Positions 15,499 through 26,480 of a stretch of 32,569 bases of DNA are shown here, one piece after another. This DNA comes from Duncaniella sp. (GTDB lineage: Bacteria; Bacteroidota; Bacteroidia; Bacteroidales; Muribaculaceae): positions 1 to 32,569 of the forward strand of contig JAIDCC010000086.1 in the NCBI GenBank assembly GCA_029056055.1, written 5' to 3'. Numbering within the stretch: position 1 is the stretch's first letter; the number at the start of each line of letters is the position of its first letter. A program made the position numbers and the translations under genes. The notes under the pieces are model-generated. The model worked only from the letters and a program-made list of their open reading frames with translations, was not told the DNA's origin and made no database searches.

Positions 15499-15600
15499 TA
15501 ACGAACCAAGCGGCCCGTCGTCTCGACGCGCCGCTTGGTTCTTTTAACCTTAATCTAATACCATGAAAACACAGTGCAAAAATATTCACTTTCATCAATA
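15499..15600 (+). repeat. Dispersed ~102-bp hairpin repeat, copy 2
   Basis: Compared with copy 1 it differs by one deleted A in the TTAAATCTAA stretch and one change near the right end (CAATA for CTATA). The hairpin spans 15503-15541 and is followed by TTTTAACC, so on + it can terminate GH43 transcription 36 nt after the stop codon. Beyond 15600, partial similarity to the right flank of copy 1 continues for ~60 nt (GGTTCA block and a T8-9 run followed by CGA). Confidence 0.9.
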
Positions 15601-15619
15601 GAACGCGCGAGGACGTGGA

Positions 15620-15680
15620 ATGGTTCATGGGGGTGAGAGATTTTTTTTCGATGGGGGAGAAAAATCCCCCGGCGAACCAT
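15620..15680. other. Nested inverted repeats right of repeat copy 2
   Basis: Outer arms ATGGTTC (15620-15626) and GAACCAT (15674-15680) enclose an inner GGGGGA/TCCCCC stem (15653-15658, 15665-15670). The structure overlaps the T-run shared with the flank of copy 1. It may be part of a longer version of the dispersed element. Confidence 0.5.
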
Positions 15681-15732
15681 AACGGCGGGCCGAGGGCATC
15701 ATCCAAAGGGTAGTAAAGTTTCTGTTAAGAGG

Positions 15733-16136
15733 GGGGCGCGCTTTGCGCACCCGAGGGAGGGCGCCACCCGAAGACAAGCCCTCGGGCGGCGGGGGGAGGA
15801 CGAGGGCGGCGCTAAAGCTTGCCCCACCTCCAAAAAGGCTGACGCGACCGGGGGCAGGGGCGCGCTTTGCGCACCCGAGGGACGAGGAGAGGAGGGAGGC
15901 GCGGGGCCGACGGGGCGCGCTTTGCGCACCCGGGGGAGGCCGCCACCCGAAGACAAACCCTCGGGCGGCGGAGGGAGGACGAGGGCGGCGCTAAAGCTTG
16001 CCCCACCTCCAAAAAGGCTGACGCGACCGGGGTGTGGAGGCGCGCTTTGCGCACCTGTCGGAGAGAGGGGGCAGCCGGGGCGACGAGGCGGCGCTTTGCG
16101 CACCTGTGGCGAGGGGCGCCGCTTTGGAAGCGGCGC
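15733..16136. repeat. GC-rich higher-order tandem repeat
   Basis: Segments 15733-15854 and 15912-16033 align at a constant 179-bp offset without gaps, with about four mismatches in 120 positions. Within them, a mini-hairpin motif GCGCTTTGCGCAC recurs five times (TTT loops at 15742, 15866, 15921, 16046 and 16095), with alternating spacings of 124, 55, 125 and 49 bp. The repeat therefore has a long-short alternation. The very high GC content leaves several frames free of stop codons by chance; the conceptual proteins are Pro/Ala/Arg- or Gly-rich and overlap on both strands, so I do not call genes here. Confidence 0.85.
16116..16136 (-). terminator. Hairpin at the 3' end of the leu operon
   Basis: GCGCCGCTT (16116-16124), loop TGG, AAGCGGCGC (16128-16136) is a perfect 9-bp stem, 5 nt past the leuB stop codon on the minus strand. 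There is no T-run after it, so it may be a weak terminator or an mRNA 3'-end stabiliser. It is also the last element of the GC-rich repeat array. Confidence 0.5.
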
Positions 16137-16141
16137 GGGGG

Positions 16142-17188
16142 TTAGATGCGGGAGATGAGCCAGGCGCCGACTTCGCGGGTGCCGTAGGTGGAGGCGGGGT
16201 TGAGGTCGGGGGTGGTGATGCCTTGGTCGAGCGATTCGGCTACCACGCGGCGAATCAGTGCTCCCTCTTCGGCGCAACCGAAGTATTCGAAGAGCATGGC
16301 CACGGAGAGAACCTGCGCCAGGGGATTGGCGATGTTCTTGCCCTTGGCCTGAGGCCATGAGCCGTGGATGGGTTCGAACACGGGGGTCTTCTCGCCAATC
16401 GAGGCGGAGGGAAGGAGTCCCATCGAGCCGGAGATGACCGAGCCTTCGTCGGTGAGGATGTCGCCGAAGGTGTTTTCGGTGACCATTACGTCGAAGAATT
16501 TCGGTTCCTGAATCATGCGCATTGCGGCGTTGTCGACATACATGTAGTCGGTGGTGACGTCGGGGTAGTCGGGAGCCATCTCCTGAGCCACGCGGCGCCA
16601 GAGGCGCGAGGAGGCGAGGACGTTGGCCTTGTCGACCACCGTCAGATGACGTCGACGACGGCGGGCATAGTCGAAGGCCACGCGGAGGATGCGTTCGATT
16701 TCGGTGCGGGTGTAGGCGTTGGTGTCGTAGGCGCGCTCGTCGCTCTCGAATTTCTCACCGAAATACATGCCTCCGGTGAGTTCGCGGATGCAGACGAAGT
16801 CGGCTCCGTCGACGAGCTCGCGTTTCAAGGGCGATTTGTCGAGAAGACACCTGAACGTCTCGACCGGGCGGATATTGGCGAACAGCCCGAGCTGCTTGCG
16901 CATTGCGAGAAGACCCTGCTCGGGGCGCACTTTGGCCGTGGGGTCGTTGTCATACTTGGGGTCGCCGACGGCCGAGAACAGCACGGCGTCGGCTTCCTCG
17001 CACACCTTGAGAGTCTCGGGCGGGAAAGGGTCGCCGCAGGCCTCGATGGCCACGGCTCCGACGGGCGCGTAGGTGAAGCTGACCTTATGGCCGAACTTCT
17101 CGCAGACCGCCTTCATGACGTTTACGCCCCAGAGGGCAATTTCGGGCCCGATACCGTCGCCGGGCAGCACAGCTATTTTGAAATCCAT
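16142..17188 (-). CDS. leuB: 3-isopropylmalate dehydrogenase
   Basis: LeuB oxidises and decarboxylates 3-isopropylmalate to 2-ketoisocaproate with NAD+ in the cytoplasm. The 348 residues match the family's normal length. It opens with [14 protein letters not shown], and carries [10 protein letters not shown] (~136-145), the catalytic VDKANVL segment, the metal-binding [23 protein letters not shown] and the cofactor-site [17 protein letters not shown]. It is the last gene of the leuACDB operon, 11 nt after leuD, and ends against the GC-rich tandem repeat. Confidence 0.96.
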   Translation of the reverse strand: MDFKIAVLPGDGIGPEIALWGVNVMKAVCEKFGHKVSFTYAPVGAVAIEACGDPFPPETLKVCEEADAVLFSAVGDPKYDNDPTAKVRPEQGLLAMRKQLGLFANIRPVETFRCLLDKSPLKRELVDGADFVCIRELTGGMYFGEKFESDERAYDTNAYTRTEIERILRVAFDYARRRRRHLTVVDKANVLASSRLWRRVAQEMAPDYPDVTTDYMYVDNAAMRMIQEPKFFDVMVTENTFGDILTDEGSVISGSMGLLPSASIGEKTPVFEPIHGSWPQAKGKNIANPLAQVLSVAMLFEYFGCAEEGALIRRVVAESLDQGITTPDLNPASTYGTREVGAWLISRI

Positions 17189-17199
17189 AGTGAGTGGAA

Positions 17200-17793
17200 T
17201 CAGTTTTGACGTGAGTTTTCGAATTGGAGGATGTCGTCGCGCCGGGAGAGGAGGTATTCAACATCGTCGAGTCCGCGCGAGAGACATTCTTTCTTGTAGG
17301 GATTGATGGCGAAATGCTCGGAGCGGCCTGTGGCGAGATTGGTGACGGTCTGCGCCGGGAGGTCGACCCTCACCTCGGTGGCCGGGTCAGCCTCGATGGA
17401 AGCGAAAAGCTCGGCGAGGAAATCGTCGGAGACAGTGACCGGGAGCACGAAGCAATTAAGTTCGTTCTGCTTGTGGATGTCAGCGAAGTAGCTTGAGATG
17501 ACCACACGGAAACCGTAGTCGTGGATGGCCCAGGCGGCATGTTCGCGCGACGAACCGCAACCGAAATTCTTGCCCGCCACGAGGATGCAGCCCTCGTAGG
17601 CAGGATTGTTGAGAGGGAAGTCGGGGCGTTTGGAGCCGTCGGGGGCAAATCGCCAGTCGCGGAAAAGGTTTTCGCCGAAACCCTCGCGCGAAGTAGCTTT
17701 GAGGAAGCGTGCGGGAATGATTTGGTCGGTGTCGACGTTTTCCACCTTCAGCGGCACGCAGCGTGAAGTGATGACAGAAAATTGTTCGTTCAT
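17200..17793 (-). CDS. leuD: 3-isopropylmalate dehydratase small subunit
   Basis: With LeuC, this subunit isomerises 2-isopropylmalate to 3-isopropylmalate. The ATG at 17793 gives 197 residues, the usual size, beginning [15 protein letters not shown]. The frame extends far upstream, but that is only overlap with leuC. Family motifs are [14 protein letters not shown] (~19-32), [21 protein letters not shown] and [17 protein letters not shown]. The start codon overlaps the leuC stop as ATGA, indicating translational coupling and 1:1 expression of the two subunits. Confidence 0.96.
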   Translation of the reverse strand: MNEQFSVITSRCVPLKVENVDTDQIIPARFLKATSREGFGENLFRDWRFAPDGSKRPDFPLNNPAYEGCILVAGKNFGCGSSREHAAWAIHDYGFRVVISSYFADIHKQNELNCFVLPVTVSDDFLAELFASIEADPATEVRVDLPAQTVTNLATGRSEHFAINPYKKECLSRGLDDVEYLLSRRDDILQFENSRQN

Positions 17794-19183
17794 AGCTTGC
17801 GGGGGTCGGTGATTTTTCCGGTGACTGCCGCGGCGGCAGCCATGATGGGAGAAGCGAGCACGGTGCGTGCGCCGGGGCCTTGACGCCCCTCGAAATTTCG
17901 GTTGGAGGTAGAGACGGCGAGCGCGCCGGCGGGGATTTTGTCGTCGTTCATGGCGAGGCAGGCCGAGCAACCGGGTTGGCGCAGCTCGAAATCGGCCTCG
18001 GCGAGAATCTTGTCGAGCCCGGCGGCGCGAATCTGTGCGGCCACCTGCTGCGAACCGGGCACGAGCCACGCGGTGACGGACGGATGACGGCGGCGACCTT
18101 CGACAGCGCGGGCGAAAGCCTCGAAGTCTTCGAAACGACCGTTGGTGCAGCTGCCGAGGAAAACGTAGTCGACGGGCGTGCCCTCAAGGCTTTGTCCTGG
18201 GACGAAACCCATGTAGGCGAGCGCAGCCTCGACAGAGGGACGCGACGGGTCGGCAGCGTCGGGGAGCGGAGGCACCGTCTCAGAGATGCCGATGCCCATG
18301 CCCGGATTGGTGCCGTAGGTGACGCGCGGCTCGATGTCGGCGGCGTCGAAAGAGATTTCGCGGTCGAAGCGGGCGTCGGGGTCGGACGGGAGAGTTCGCC
18401 AGAAAGCCACGGCCTTCTCCCACTCCTCGCCTGTGGGGGCGAACTCGCGGCCATGGAGGTAGGCAAACGTGGTCTCGTCGGGAGCCACCATGCCACCGCG
18501 GGCACCCATTTCGATAGACATGTTGCAGAGAGTCATACGGCCTTCCATAGAGAGGGAGCGGACAGCCTCGCCGGCATACTCTACGAAGTGGCCCGTGGCA
18601 CCGCCCGTGCCGAGTCGGGCGATGATGTAGAGGGCAATGTCCTTGGCCGTCACGCCGGGGGCGAGAGTGCCGTCGACGGTGATGCGCATGGTCTTCGGTT
18701 TGTCCTGTATGATGCACTGCGAGGCGAGCACCATCTCGACTTCGGAAGTGCCCACGCCGAAAGCTACGGCACCGACGGCGCCGTGGGTCGACGTGTGCGA
18801 GTCGCCGCAGACGAGCGTCTGCCCCGGCAGGGTCAGACCTGTCTCGGGACCGACGACATGGATGATGCCGTTGCGCTCGGAGCCGATGGGGAAAATGCGC
18901 AGCCCGAAGTCGGAGGCATTCTGCATGAGCGTGCTCACCTGACGAGCCGAGACAGGGTCGGCTATCGGGAGGTCCTGGTCGTGGGTGGGAATGTTATGGT
19001 CGGGCGAGCAGACCGTGCGCTCGGGGCGGAACACCTTGAGTCCGCGTCGGCGCAGCCCGTCGAAAGCCTGCGGCGAGGTGACCTCATGGCAGTAATGACG
19101 GTCGATGTAAAGCTGGTCGGGGCCGTCGGCGATGTGACGCACCACGTGGGCGTCCCAAATCTTGTCGAAAAGTGTCTTTCCCA

Positions 19184-19184
<1 letters not shown>
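17790..19184 (-). CDS. leuC: 3-isopropylmalate dehydratase large subunit
   Basis: An aconitase-fold enzyme that carries the [4Fe-4S] cluster of isopropylmalate isomerase. Its 464 residues match the usual length. The cluster ligands are visible as Cys346 (GSCTNGR) and Cys406/Cys409 ([11 protein letters not shown]). Other hallmarks are [33 protein letters not shown] and [19 protein letters not shown]. It overlaps leuA by 1 nt (TGATG) and leuD by 4 nt (ATGA), so the three are translationally coupled. Confidence 0.97.
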
Positions 19185-20683
<1,499 letters not shown>

Positions 20684-20732
20684 GAGGGTGAATGTTTACC
20701 TTTGGATGGAGTGATATGAGTGAATTGTTTTG

Positions 20733-20762
20733 CAAAGTTACAAAAAGATTTTAAAACACAAA
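20733..20762 (-). promoter_or_regulatory. Promoter of the leuACDB operon
   Basis: On the minus strand TTTG (20762-20759), 18 nt, then TAACTTTG (20740-20733) followed by CA gives a Bacteroidetes-type promoter 49 nt before the leuA ATG. The short leader has no run of leucine codons, so classical attenuation is not evident. Confidence 0.7.
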
Positions 20763-20780
20763 TATTTTTCAGAGAATTTG

Positions 20781-20797
20781 TTTATAATTTTTATAAA
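20781..20797. promoter_or_regulatory. AT-rich inverted repeat upstream of the leu promoter, possible operator
   Basis: TTTATAA (20781-20787), TTT, TTATAAA (20791-20797) is a perfect 7-bp inverted repeat 18 nt upstream of the leuA -33 element. Its position suits an activator or repressor site, but AT-rich palindromes also arise by chance. Confidence 0.35.
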
Positions 20798-20831
20798 TTT
20801 CCTCATTTTCCTTATTACAGGCCGTTAAAAG

Positions 20832-20845
20832 CCGTCCCGGGACGG
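20832..20845. promoter_or_regulatory. GC palindrome between divergent promoters, possible operator
   Basis: CCGTCCCGGGACGG is a perfect 14-bp palindrome in otherwise AT-rich DNA, between the leu promoter and the promoter of the gene at 20978. It could be a regulator-binding site or a small hairpin. Confidence 0.35.
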
Positions 20846-20917
20846 TCGTTTGACGAACGCCAACCCCGGCGGAAACCTGCATTTCACAATATTTAATAGT
20901 AAACGGGCGTAATCGCC

Positions 20918-20948
20918 TTGCATTTGCGAGAAAAATTCAGTAACTTTG
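20918..20948 (+). promoter_or_regulatory. Promoter of the CHU_C-domain protein gene
   Basis: TTG (20918-20920), 20 nt, TAACTTTG (20941-20948) fits the Bacteroidetes consensus, 29 nt before the ATG at 20978. It also shows that a longer reading starting at the TTG at 20918 is not the translated form. Confidence 0.7.
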
Positions 20949-20977
20949 TAGATAACTTCAAAACTTATCGCCCCACA

Positions 20978-22282
20978 ATGCGCATCAGTCTCGTCCTAAC
21001 ACTCGCCACGATGGCCCTCGCCACAACCGCCCAGACCCTCTCCTGGCAGGGAGCCGTGCGGCAGCCGGTCAGCGTAGCCCCGCAGACGCAGGCCGGACTC
21101 GATGTCGTGGCCGTGGCCGACGGCGTAGACGGACTGACCGCCGTGTTTGAATGTGCATCCCCGACCGGGGTCAGCGTCAGCACGTTCGGCCATGAAGGGG
21201 CAGCCTATGCCGAGCCGCTCGAAGAGGGGGTGAGCCGCACCGCAACGGCAGTGAACATTGCCAATCTGCGGGCCGACCGCGGCTACATGCTCTCATGGAG
21301 CGGCGGAAGCTATACGTTCTACCTCATCGACTACTCGGCCACACCGCTGACCCTGCGCTCGGTCACCCCGGCCGCCGAGCAAGACAACTGCGCGCTCACC
21401 GCGCTCGACGTAGACGGCACAGGGGCGGAGATGGCCTACTACGGCATCACCGGACGCCGCTTCACTGTGGACCGCGAGATTGAAGTGGCCTACACGACGC
21501 AGACCTATTCGGAAAGCGCGCAGGCGTGGACCGACACCTCGGTGAGCAAGCGTTTCGACTCGCTCAGCCCCACGTTGAGAGTCGACGCCCCGCTCTGCGC
21601 CACGACCTTCACCGTCAGCGGCGACCGCTTCCTGCGCGCCTGGGGCGAGGAGACGCAAGTGGAGAGCGCACCGGTGACACCCCGCGCCGTAGATGCCCAC
21701 GTGGATGCCGAACAGGCCACCCGCGACGCCGACAACGAAGTGACCGGCTCGACGGGACAGATGGGAGGGTCGGCACCGTGCGACGTGGCGTTCAGCGCCG
21801 CAGTCACCGACGGGGCGCTCTTCACCGAATGGCAATTCGCACGCAACGCCGACTTCGAAGACATCACGCTGCGCATCACCGACCTCGTCTTCGACTACTC
21901 GTTTACGGAGGAAGGCACCACCTACGTGCGCTTCGTCTGCGCCGACGACTCGGGCGACTGCCAATGGGAGTCGCAGCCCTTCGAGGTGAGCATCGGAGCG
22001 TCGATGCTGAAATGTCCCAACGCCTTCTCGCCCGAAAATCAGGACGGCGTCAACGACATCTGGAAAGTGAGCTATTCGAGCATCGTAGATTTCGAATGCA
22101 GCATTTTCAACCGTTCGGGCCACTGCATCGTCACCTTCAACGACCCCGCCTCAGGGTGGGACGGACGCTACGGAGGCAAATTCGTAAGCCCCGGCGTCTA
22201 CTTCTACGTCATCAAGGCCCGCGGCGCCGACGGCAAAAAGTATAACCTCTCGGGCGACATCAACATCGTAGGCTACAAATGA
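20978..22282 (+). CDS. Secreted protein with gliding-motility-type C-terminal domain (CHU_C, T9SS type B)
   Basis: The start at 20978 gives 434 residues with a signal peptide (ISLVLTLATMALATTAQ, ~19). The body (~20-340) is Ig-like beta-rich sequence without recognisable catalytic residues. From about residue 345 it has KCPNAFSPENQDGVNDIWKV, then IFNRSGHCIVTF, GWDGRYGGKFVSPGVYFYVI and the end GDINIVGYK. This is the CHU_C / gliding-motility-associated C-terminal domain pattern, used as the type B sorting signal of type IX secretion. It is probably exported across the outer membrane or displayed on the surface. It lies 96 nt before the transglycosylase gene and may be co-transcribed. Function of the N-terminal part unknown. 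Confidence 0.85.
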   Translation: MRISLVLTLATMALATTAQTLSWQGAVRQPVSVAPQTQAGLDVVAVADGVDGLTAVFECASPTGVSVSTFGHEGAAYAEPLEEGVSRTATAVNIANLRADRGYMLSWSGGSYTFYLIDYSATPLTLRSVTPAAEQDNCALTALDVDGTGAEMAYYGITGRRFTVDREIEVAYTTQTYSESAQAWTDTSVSKRFDSLSPTLRVDAPLCATTFTVSGDRFLRAWGEETQVESAPVTPRAVDAHVDAEQATRDADNEVTGSTGQMGGSAPCDVAFSAAVTDGALFTEWQFARNADFEDITLRITDLVFDYSFTEEGTTYVRFVCADDSGDCQWESQPFEVSIGASMLKCPNAFSPENQDGVNDIWKVSYSSIVDFECSIFNRSGHCIVTFNDPASGWDGRYGGKFVSPGVYFYVIKARGADGKKYNLSGDINIVGYK

Positions 22283-22378
22283 ACCGTGGCACACGCCGCG
22301 ACGTTTTAACCCTAACCATCGGCCCTGCCGGCGGCATCAAGTCATCAATTCAGTTACACTCCTTATCCATCTCCGACT

Positions 22379-23365
22379 ATGTCATTACGCACCATCATAG
22401 GCTGCACCGCGGCCGCATTCGCGATAGCATTTCTCGGCACCCCCGAAGAAGCCACGGCCCACGGCACCTCGCACAACGACGCCACAGAAAATCCCGAAGG
22501 ATTCTCGGCCGTGCGCTCGCCGCGCATCCCCGACAAAATCAAATTTGCCGACCAGACCATCGACCTCGATGACGACCTGCGCTGGGAACGCCTCGACCGC
22601 GAACTCTCGGCAATGGCCTATACCCACGGCAACACACTGCTGACCCTGAAACGCGCCAACCGTTACTTCCCCGTGATGGCACCCATCCTCGAGCGCAACG
22701 GCATACCCTCAGACATGCTCTACCTGGCCGCCATCGAGTCATACCTCAACCCCCGCGCCGTCTCGCCCGCCAAAGCTGCCGGAATGTGGCAGTTCATGCC
22801 CGCCACGGCCAAGGAGTATGGACTCGAAGTCAACGACTATGTAGACGAGCGCTATGACGTGGCCAAATCCACACAGGCCGCATGCAAGTATCTGCGCAGC
22901 GCCTACGGCCGCTACGGCAACTGGGAATCGGTGGCCGCGAGCTACAACGCCGGCATGGGGCGCGTCACCAACGAACTCGCCAATCAGGAAGCCGAGTCGG
23001 CCTACGACCTCTGGCTCCCCGAAGAAACCATGCGCTACATCTTCCGCCTGCTCGCCATGAAGGAAATCCTTGAAAACCCCGCCGAGTATGGCTACATCCT
23101 CACCGCCGACCAGCTCTATCAACCCATCGCGACACGCACCGTAGAGGTGTCGGGCCCCGTGGACGACTGGGCGCAGTGGGCGCTCGAAAACGGCTCAGAC
23201 TATCGCACCGTGCGCGAGCTCAATCCCTGGATACGCTCGAAATCGCTCCCCAACAAGACCGGCAAGACCTATCAGGTGGCGCTTCCCGAGAAAAACGCCC
23301 TCTCGCGCAAGCACCAGGCAAAGAAAGTATTCGACAAGGCCTGGACAGCAGGCTCGGCAAAGTGA
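22379..23365 (+). CDS. Lytic transglycosylase (SLT/MltD-like)
   Basis: The enzyme cleaves glycan strands of peptidoglycan with formation of anhydromuramic ends. It has 328 residues and an N-terminal hydrophobic export segment (IIGCTAAAFAIAFLG). The SLT domain at ~95-240 carries the catalytic Glu120 in LYLAAIES, the SPAKAAGMWQFMPATAKEYGL motif and the SYNAG motif (ASYNAGMGRV). The tail (~265-328) has a sequence reminiscent of a degenerate LysM-type region (DYRTVRELNPWIRSKSLP) but only one copy, so it is shorter than E. coli MltD. It acts in the periplasm. The catalytic assignment is secure; the physiological role (growth, division or remodelling) is not. Confidence 0.92.
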   Translation: MSLRTIIGCTAAAFAIAFLGTPEEATAHGTSHNDATENPEGFSAVRSPRIPDKIKFADQTIDLDDDLRWERLDRELSAMAYTHGNTLLTLKRANRYFPVMAPILERNGIPSDMLYLAAIESYLNPRAVSPAKAAGMWQFMPATAKEYGLEVNDYVDERYDVAKSTQAACKYLRSAYGRYGNWESVAASYNAGMGRVTNELANQEAESAYDLWLPEETMRYIFRLLAMKEILENPAEYGYILTADQLYQPIATRTVEVSGPVDDWAQWALENGSDYRTVRELNPWIRSKSLPNKTGKTYQVALPEKNALSRKHQAKKVFDKAWTAGSAK

Positions 23366-23423
23366 CACAGGGGCAGGCACCCCCGCCAACACACACATCC
23401 ATCATCCATACACACGCAATCGC

Positions 23424-23479
23424 GGCGTAGGCCCGCTCCCCTCCACGTCTGACCGACGGAGCGGCGCGGCGACTACGCC
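23424..23479 (+). other. Two-tier stem-loop in the uvrA leader
   Basis: Outer arms GGCGTAG (23424-23430) and CTACGCC (23473-23479) enclose CCGCTCC (23433-23439) pairing with GGAGCGG (23458-23464). The structure ends 20 nt before the uvrA ATG and lacks a T-run. It could be an mRNA leader structure or a poor terminator of the preceding gene. Confidence 0.5.
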
Positions 23480-23499
23480 ACGTTTCTCCTCAGCACACG

Positions 23500-26346
23500 A
23501 TGAATCAGAAAAACATATCATCTCAGGCCGCGCCGACGCTCAGTGTGATGGGCGCGCGCGTGCATAATCTAAAAAACATCGACGTCGACATGCCCCACGG
23601 CGCGCTCACGGTGGTCACCGGACTGAGCGGCTCGGGCAAGTCGTCGCTCGCCTTCGACACCATCTATGCCGAGGGACAGCGCCGCTACATCGAGACCTTC
23701 TCGTCGTATGCCCGCAACATGCTCGGCAACATGGAGCGCCCCGACGTAGACAAAATCACAGGCCTCAGCCCCGTGATTGCCATCGAACAGAAAACCGTCA
23801 ACCGCAACCCGCGCTCAACCATCGGCACCACCACCGAAGTCTACGACTTCCTGCGTCTGCTCTTCGCCCGCGCCGGCACCGCCGTGAGCTACCTCACGGG
23901 CCGACCGATGGTGAAATACACCCGCTCGCAGATTGTCTCGCTCATCCTCGAAAAATATGCCGGAAAGAAAATCTACGTCCTCGCTCCGCTCGTCAAAAAC
24001 CGCAAGGGCCATTACAAGGAACTCTTCGAGACGCTGCGCAAGAAGGGATTTCTCAACGTGAGGGTTGACGGCGAACTGCGCGAAATCACCCTCGGCATGA
24101 AGCTCGACCGCTACAAAAACCACGACGTCGAGCTGGTCATCGACCGCCTCAAGGTGAGCCCCGACGACGAGGAACGCCTCGACCGCACCGTGGCCGACGC
24201 CCTGCGTCAGGGCGAGAAGCAGATGATGGTCTACGACCTCGAAACGTCGGAACCAGCCTATTTCTCGCAGTCGCTCATGGACCCCGAATCGGGTCTCTCC
24301 TACCGCGAGCCGGCGCCTCACAACTTCTCGTTCAACTCGCCGCTCGGCGCCTGCCCCTGCTGCAAGGGACTCGGCTACGTCAACATCGTAGACCGCTCGA
24401 AGGCTATGCCGAAACCGAAGCTTTCGATAAAGGACGGGGGCATCGAGCCGCTTGGAAAATACCGCAACGCGATGATTTTCCATCAGATTGAAGCCCTCTG
24501 CAAAAAATACGGCTGCACGCTCAAGACCCCGGTGGGCGAACTGCCCGACGAGTGTGTCAACGAGATTTTCAACGGCACCACCGAGCGCCTCGTGCTGGAA
24601 AACCAGACCATGGCCACCTTCAACTCGTTCCAGCCCTACGAAGGTCTCGTCAAATATCTCGAAAACTATCTCGACGAAGACTCCTCGGCCGCCGCGCGCC
24701 GCTGGAGCGAAAGCTACTTCTCGCGAGGCGAGTGCCCCGAATGTCACGGCGACCGCCTCAACCGCGAGGCGCTCCACTTCTTCGTCGACGGCAAGAACAT
24801 CGCTCAGCTCAGCCGTCTCGACATCGCCGACCTCTACGAGTGGAGCCAGGGTGTAGAAGACCGTCTGCCCCCGACGCAGCGCATCATCGCCGCCGAAATC
24901 ATGAAGGAAATCAGAAGCCGTCTGAAATTTCTCGTCGACGTCGGCCTCGACTACCTCCAGCTCAACCGCGCGTCGGCCACCCTCTCGGGCGGCGAGAGTC
25001 AGCGCATACGCCTCGCCACCCAGCTCGGCTCGCAGCTGGTCAACGTGCTCTACATTCTCGACGAACCCTCCATCGGACTGCATCAGCGCGACAACCGCCG
25101 CCTCATCGACTCGCTCAAGCAGCTGCGCGACGCAGGCAATTCGGTACTCGTCGTCGAGCACGACCGCGACATTATGCTCGAAGCCGACCACATCGTCGAC
25201 ATCGGCCCGAAAGCGGGGCGCAAGGGGGGCGAAGTGGTGTTCTCGGGCGATCCCGCCGAGATGCTCTCCACCTCTACGCTCACCGCGCAGTATCTCAACG
25301 GCGCCCTCTCGCTGCCCCCCAATCTGAAACCGCGCAAGGGGTCGGGCGAGAAAATCGTGCTCCGCGGCGCCACGGGACACAATCTGCGCAACGTCAACCT
25401 CACGCTCCCTCTCGGCAAGTTTATAGTCGTGGCCGGCGTGTCGGGGTCGGGCAAATCGTCGCTCATCTCTTCGACGCTGCAGCCCATTCTCAGCCAACAC
25501 TTCTTCCGCTCGCAGCAGCAACCCCTCCCCTACAAGAGCATCGAGGGGCTCGAACATATCGACAAGGTGGTCACCGTCGACCAGTCGCCCCTCGGCAAGT
25601 CGCCGCGCTCCAACCCCGCCACCTACACCGGAGTCTTCTCGGCCATCCGCGACCTCTTCGCTTCGCTCGCCGAGGCGAAGATGCGTGGCTACAAGCCGGG
25701 CCGTTTCTCGTTTAACGTGGCCGGCGGCCGCTGCGAGACATGTGCGGGCAACGGCTACAAGACCGTCGAGATGAACTTCCTGCCCGACGTGCTCGTGCCC
25801 TGCGAGACGTGTGGCGGCAAGCGCTACAACCGCGAGACACTCGAGGTGCGCTTCAAGGGCAAATCCATTGCCGACGTGCTCGACATGACCATCAATCAGG
25901 CCGTGGAGTTTTTCGAATCGGTCCCCTCGATTATCAAAAAAATCAAGGTGCTTCAGGAAATCGGCCTCGGCTACATCAAACTCGGCCAACCCTCTTCGAC
26001 TCTCTCCGGCGGCGAAAACCAGCGCGTCAAACTCGCCACCGAGCTTGCCCGCCGCGACACCGGAAACACGCTCTTCATACTCGACGAACCCACCACGGGA
26101 CTCCACTTCGACGACATCCGCGTGCTTCTCGGCGTGCTCAACCGCCTCGTCGACAAGGGCAACACCGTGCTCGTCATCGAGCACAACCTCGACGTGGTCT
26201 GCGCTGCCGACCACATCATCGACATGGGTCCCGGCGGCGGTCGCAACGGCGGTCAGATTATTGCCTCGGGCACCGTGGCGCAGATGGCTAAGGCCGACTC
26301 GCCCACCGCACCCTTCATAGCCGAGCAGCTCGCCCTCGCAAAATAG
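23500..26346 (+). CDS. uvrA: Excinuclease ABC subunit A
   Basis: The damage-recognition ATPase of nucleotide excision repair; it loads UvrB on lesions. Its 948 residues match the canonical length (~940). Two ABC modules are seen: Walker [10 protein letters not shown] (Lys47) and GVSGSGKSS (~residue 650), signatures [12 protein letters not shown] and [12 protein letters not shown], and Walker B segments [10 protein letters not shown] and [10 protein letters not shown]. Cysteine clusters are [19 protein letters not shown] and the C-terminal zinc finger [20 protein letters not shown]...CETCGG. The UvrB-binding region (~120-250) is present, so this is not the shortened UvrA2 type. A strong terminator follows at 26423-26465. 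Confidence 0.97.
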   Translation: MNQKNISSQAAPTLSVMGARVHNLKNIDVDMPHGALTVVTGLSGSGKSSLAFDTIYAEGQRRYIETFSSYARNMLGNMERPDVDKITGLSPVIAIEQKTVNRNPRSTIGTTTEVYDFLRLLFARAGTAVSYLTGRPMVKYTRSQIVSLILEKYAGKKIYVLAPLVKNRKGHYKELFETLRKKGFLNVRVDGELREITLGMKLDRYKNHDVELVIDRLKVSPDDEERLDRTVADALRQGEKQMMVYDLETSEPAYFSQSLMDPESGLSYREPAPHNFSFNSPLGACPCCKGLGYVNIVDRSKAMPKPKLSIKDGGIEPLGKYRNAMIFHQIEALCKKYGCTLKTPVGELPDECVNEIFNGTTERLVLENQTMATFNSFQPYEGLVKYLENYLDEDSSAAARRWSESYFSRGECPECHGDRLNREALHFFVDGKNIAQLSRLDIADLYEWSQGVEDRLPPTQRIIAAEIMKEIRSRLKFLVDVGLDYLQLNRASATLSGGESQRIRLATQLGSQLVNVLYILDEPSIGLHQRDNRRLIDSLKQLRDAGNSVLVVEHDRDIMLEADHIVDIGPKAGRKGGEVVFSGDPAEMLSTSTLTAQYLNGALSLPPNLKPRKGSGEKIVLRGATGHNLRNVNLTLPLGKFIVVAGVSGSGKSSLISSTLQPILSQHFFRSQQQPLPYKSIEGLEHIDKVVTVDQSPLGKSPRSNPATYTGVFSAIRDLFASLAEAKMRGYKPGRFSFNVAGGRCETCAGNGYKTVEMNFLPDVLVPCETCGGKRYNRETLEVRFKGKSIADVLDMTINQAVEFFESVPSIIKKIKVLQEIGLGYIKLGQPSSTLSGGENQRVKLATELARRDTGNTLFILDEPTTGLHFDDIRVLLGVLNRLVDKGNTVLVIEHNLDVVCAADHIIDMGPGGGRNGGQIIASGTVAQMAKADSPTAPFIAEQLALAK

Positions 26347-26422
26347 CGTGTCTCAATCTGAGATAACATTGTGATTTATAAGCATAGACGCACTATGGAG
26401 CGTCCACTCAAATGTTAAAATC

Positions 26423-26465
26423 GTTCAGCCTTTGCAATTTTTTTTGCAGGGGCTGAACTTTTTTT
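26423..26465 (+). terminator. Intrinsic terminator of uvrA
   Basis: GTTCAGCC (26423-26430) pairs with GGCTGAAC (26451-26458). The stem is extended by two U-G wobbles and TGCA/TGCA inside, and is followed by seven T residues. It starts 77 nt after the uvrA stop. Confidence 0.9.
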
Positions 26466-26480
26466 AACTCACCGATGTTT

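Noticed and set aside
15733-16136. Regularly spaced short hairpins that might suggest a CRISPR array
   Set aside because: The spacing is unequal (124/55/125/49 bp), the spacers themselves are repeated, and no cas genes are present.
15699-16360. Several overlapping open frames on both strands in the GC-rich repeat, giving Pro/Ala/Arg- or Gly-rich proteins
   Set aside because: They arise because the tandem repeat is so GC-rich that stop codons are rare. They overlap each other on both strands, have no family features, and some run into leuB antisense.
20684-20732. A leucine leader peptide/attenuator before leuA
   Set aside because: The leader is only about 45 nt, with no ORF containing a run of leucine codons and no terminator hairpin.
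20918-20977. A longer N terminus for the CHU_C protein starting at TTG 20918
   Set aside because: That stretch contains the promoter elements, and a good signal peptide starts at the ATG at 20978.
23815-26214. A 799-codon open frame antisense to uvrA
   Set aside because: It is the mirror of a strongly GC3-biased gene; the conceptual protein is Val/Glu/Asp/Arg-rich without domains, while the + strand encodes intact UvrA.
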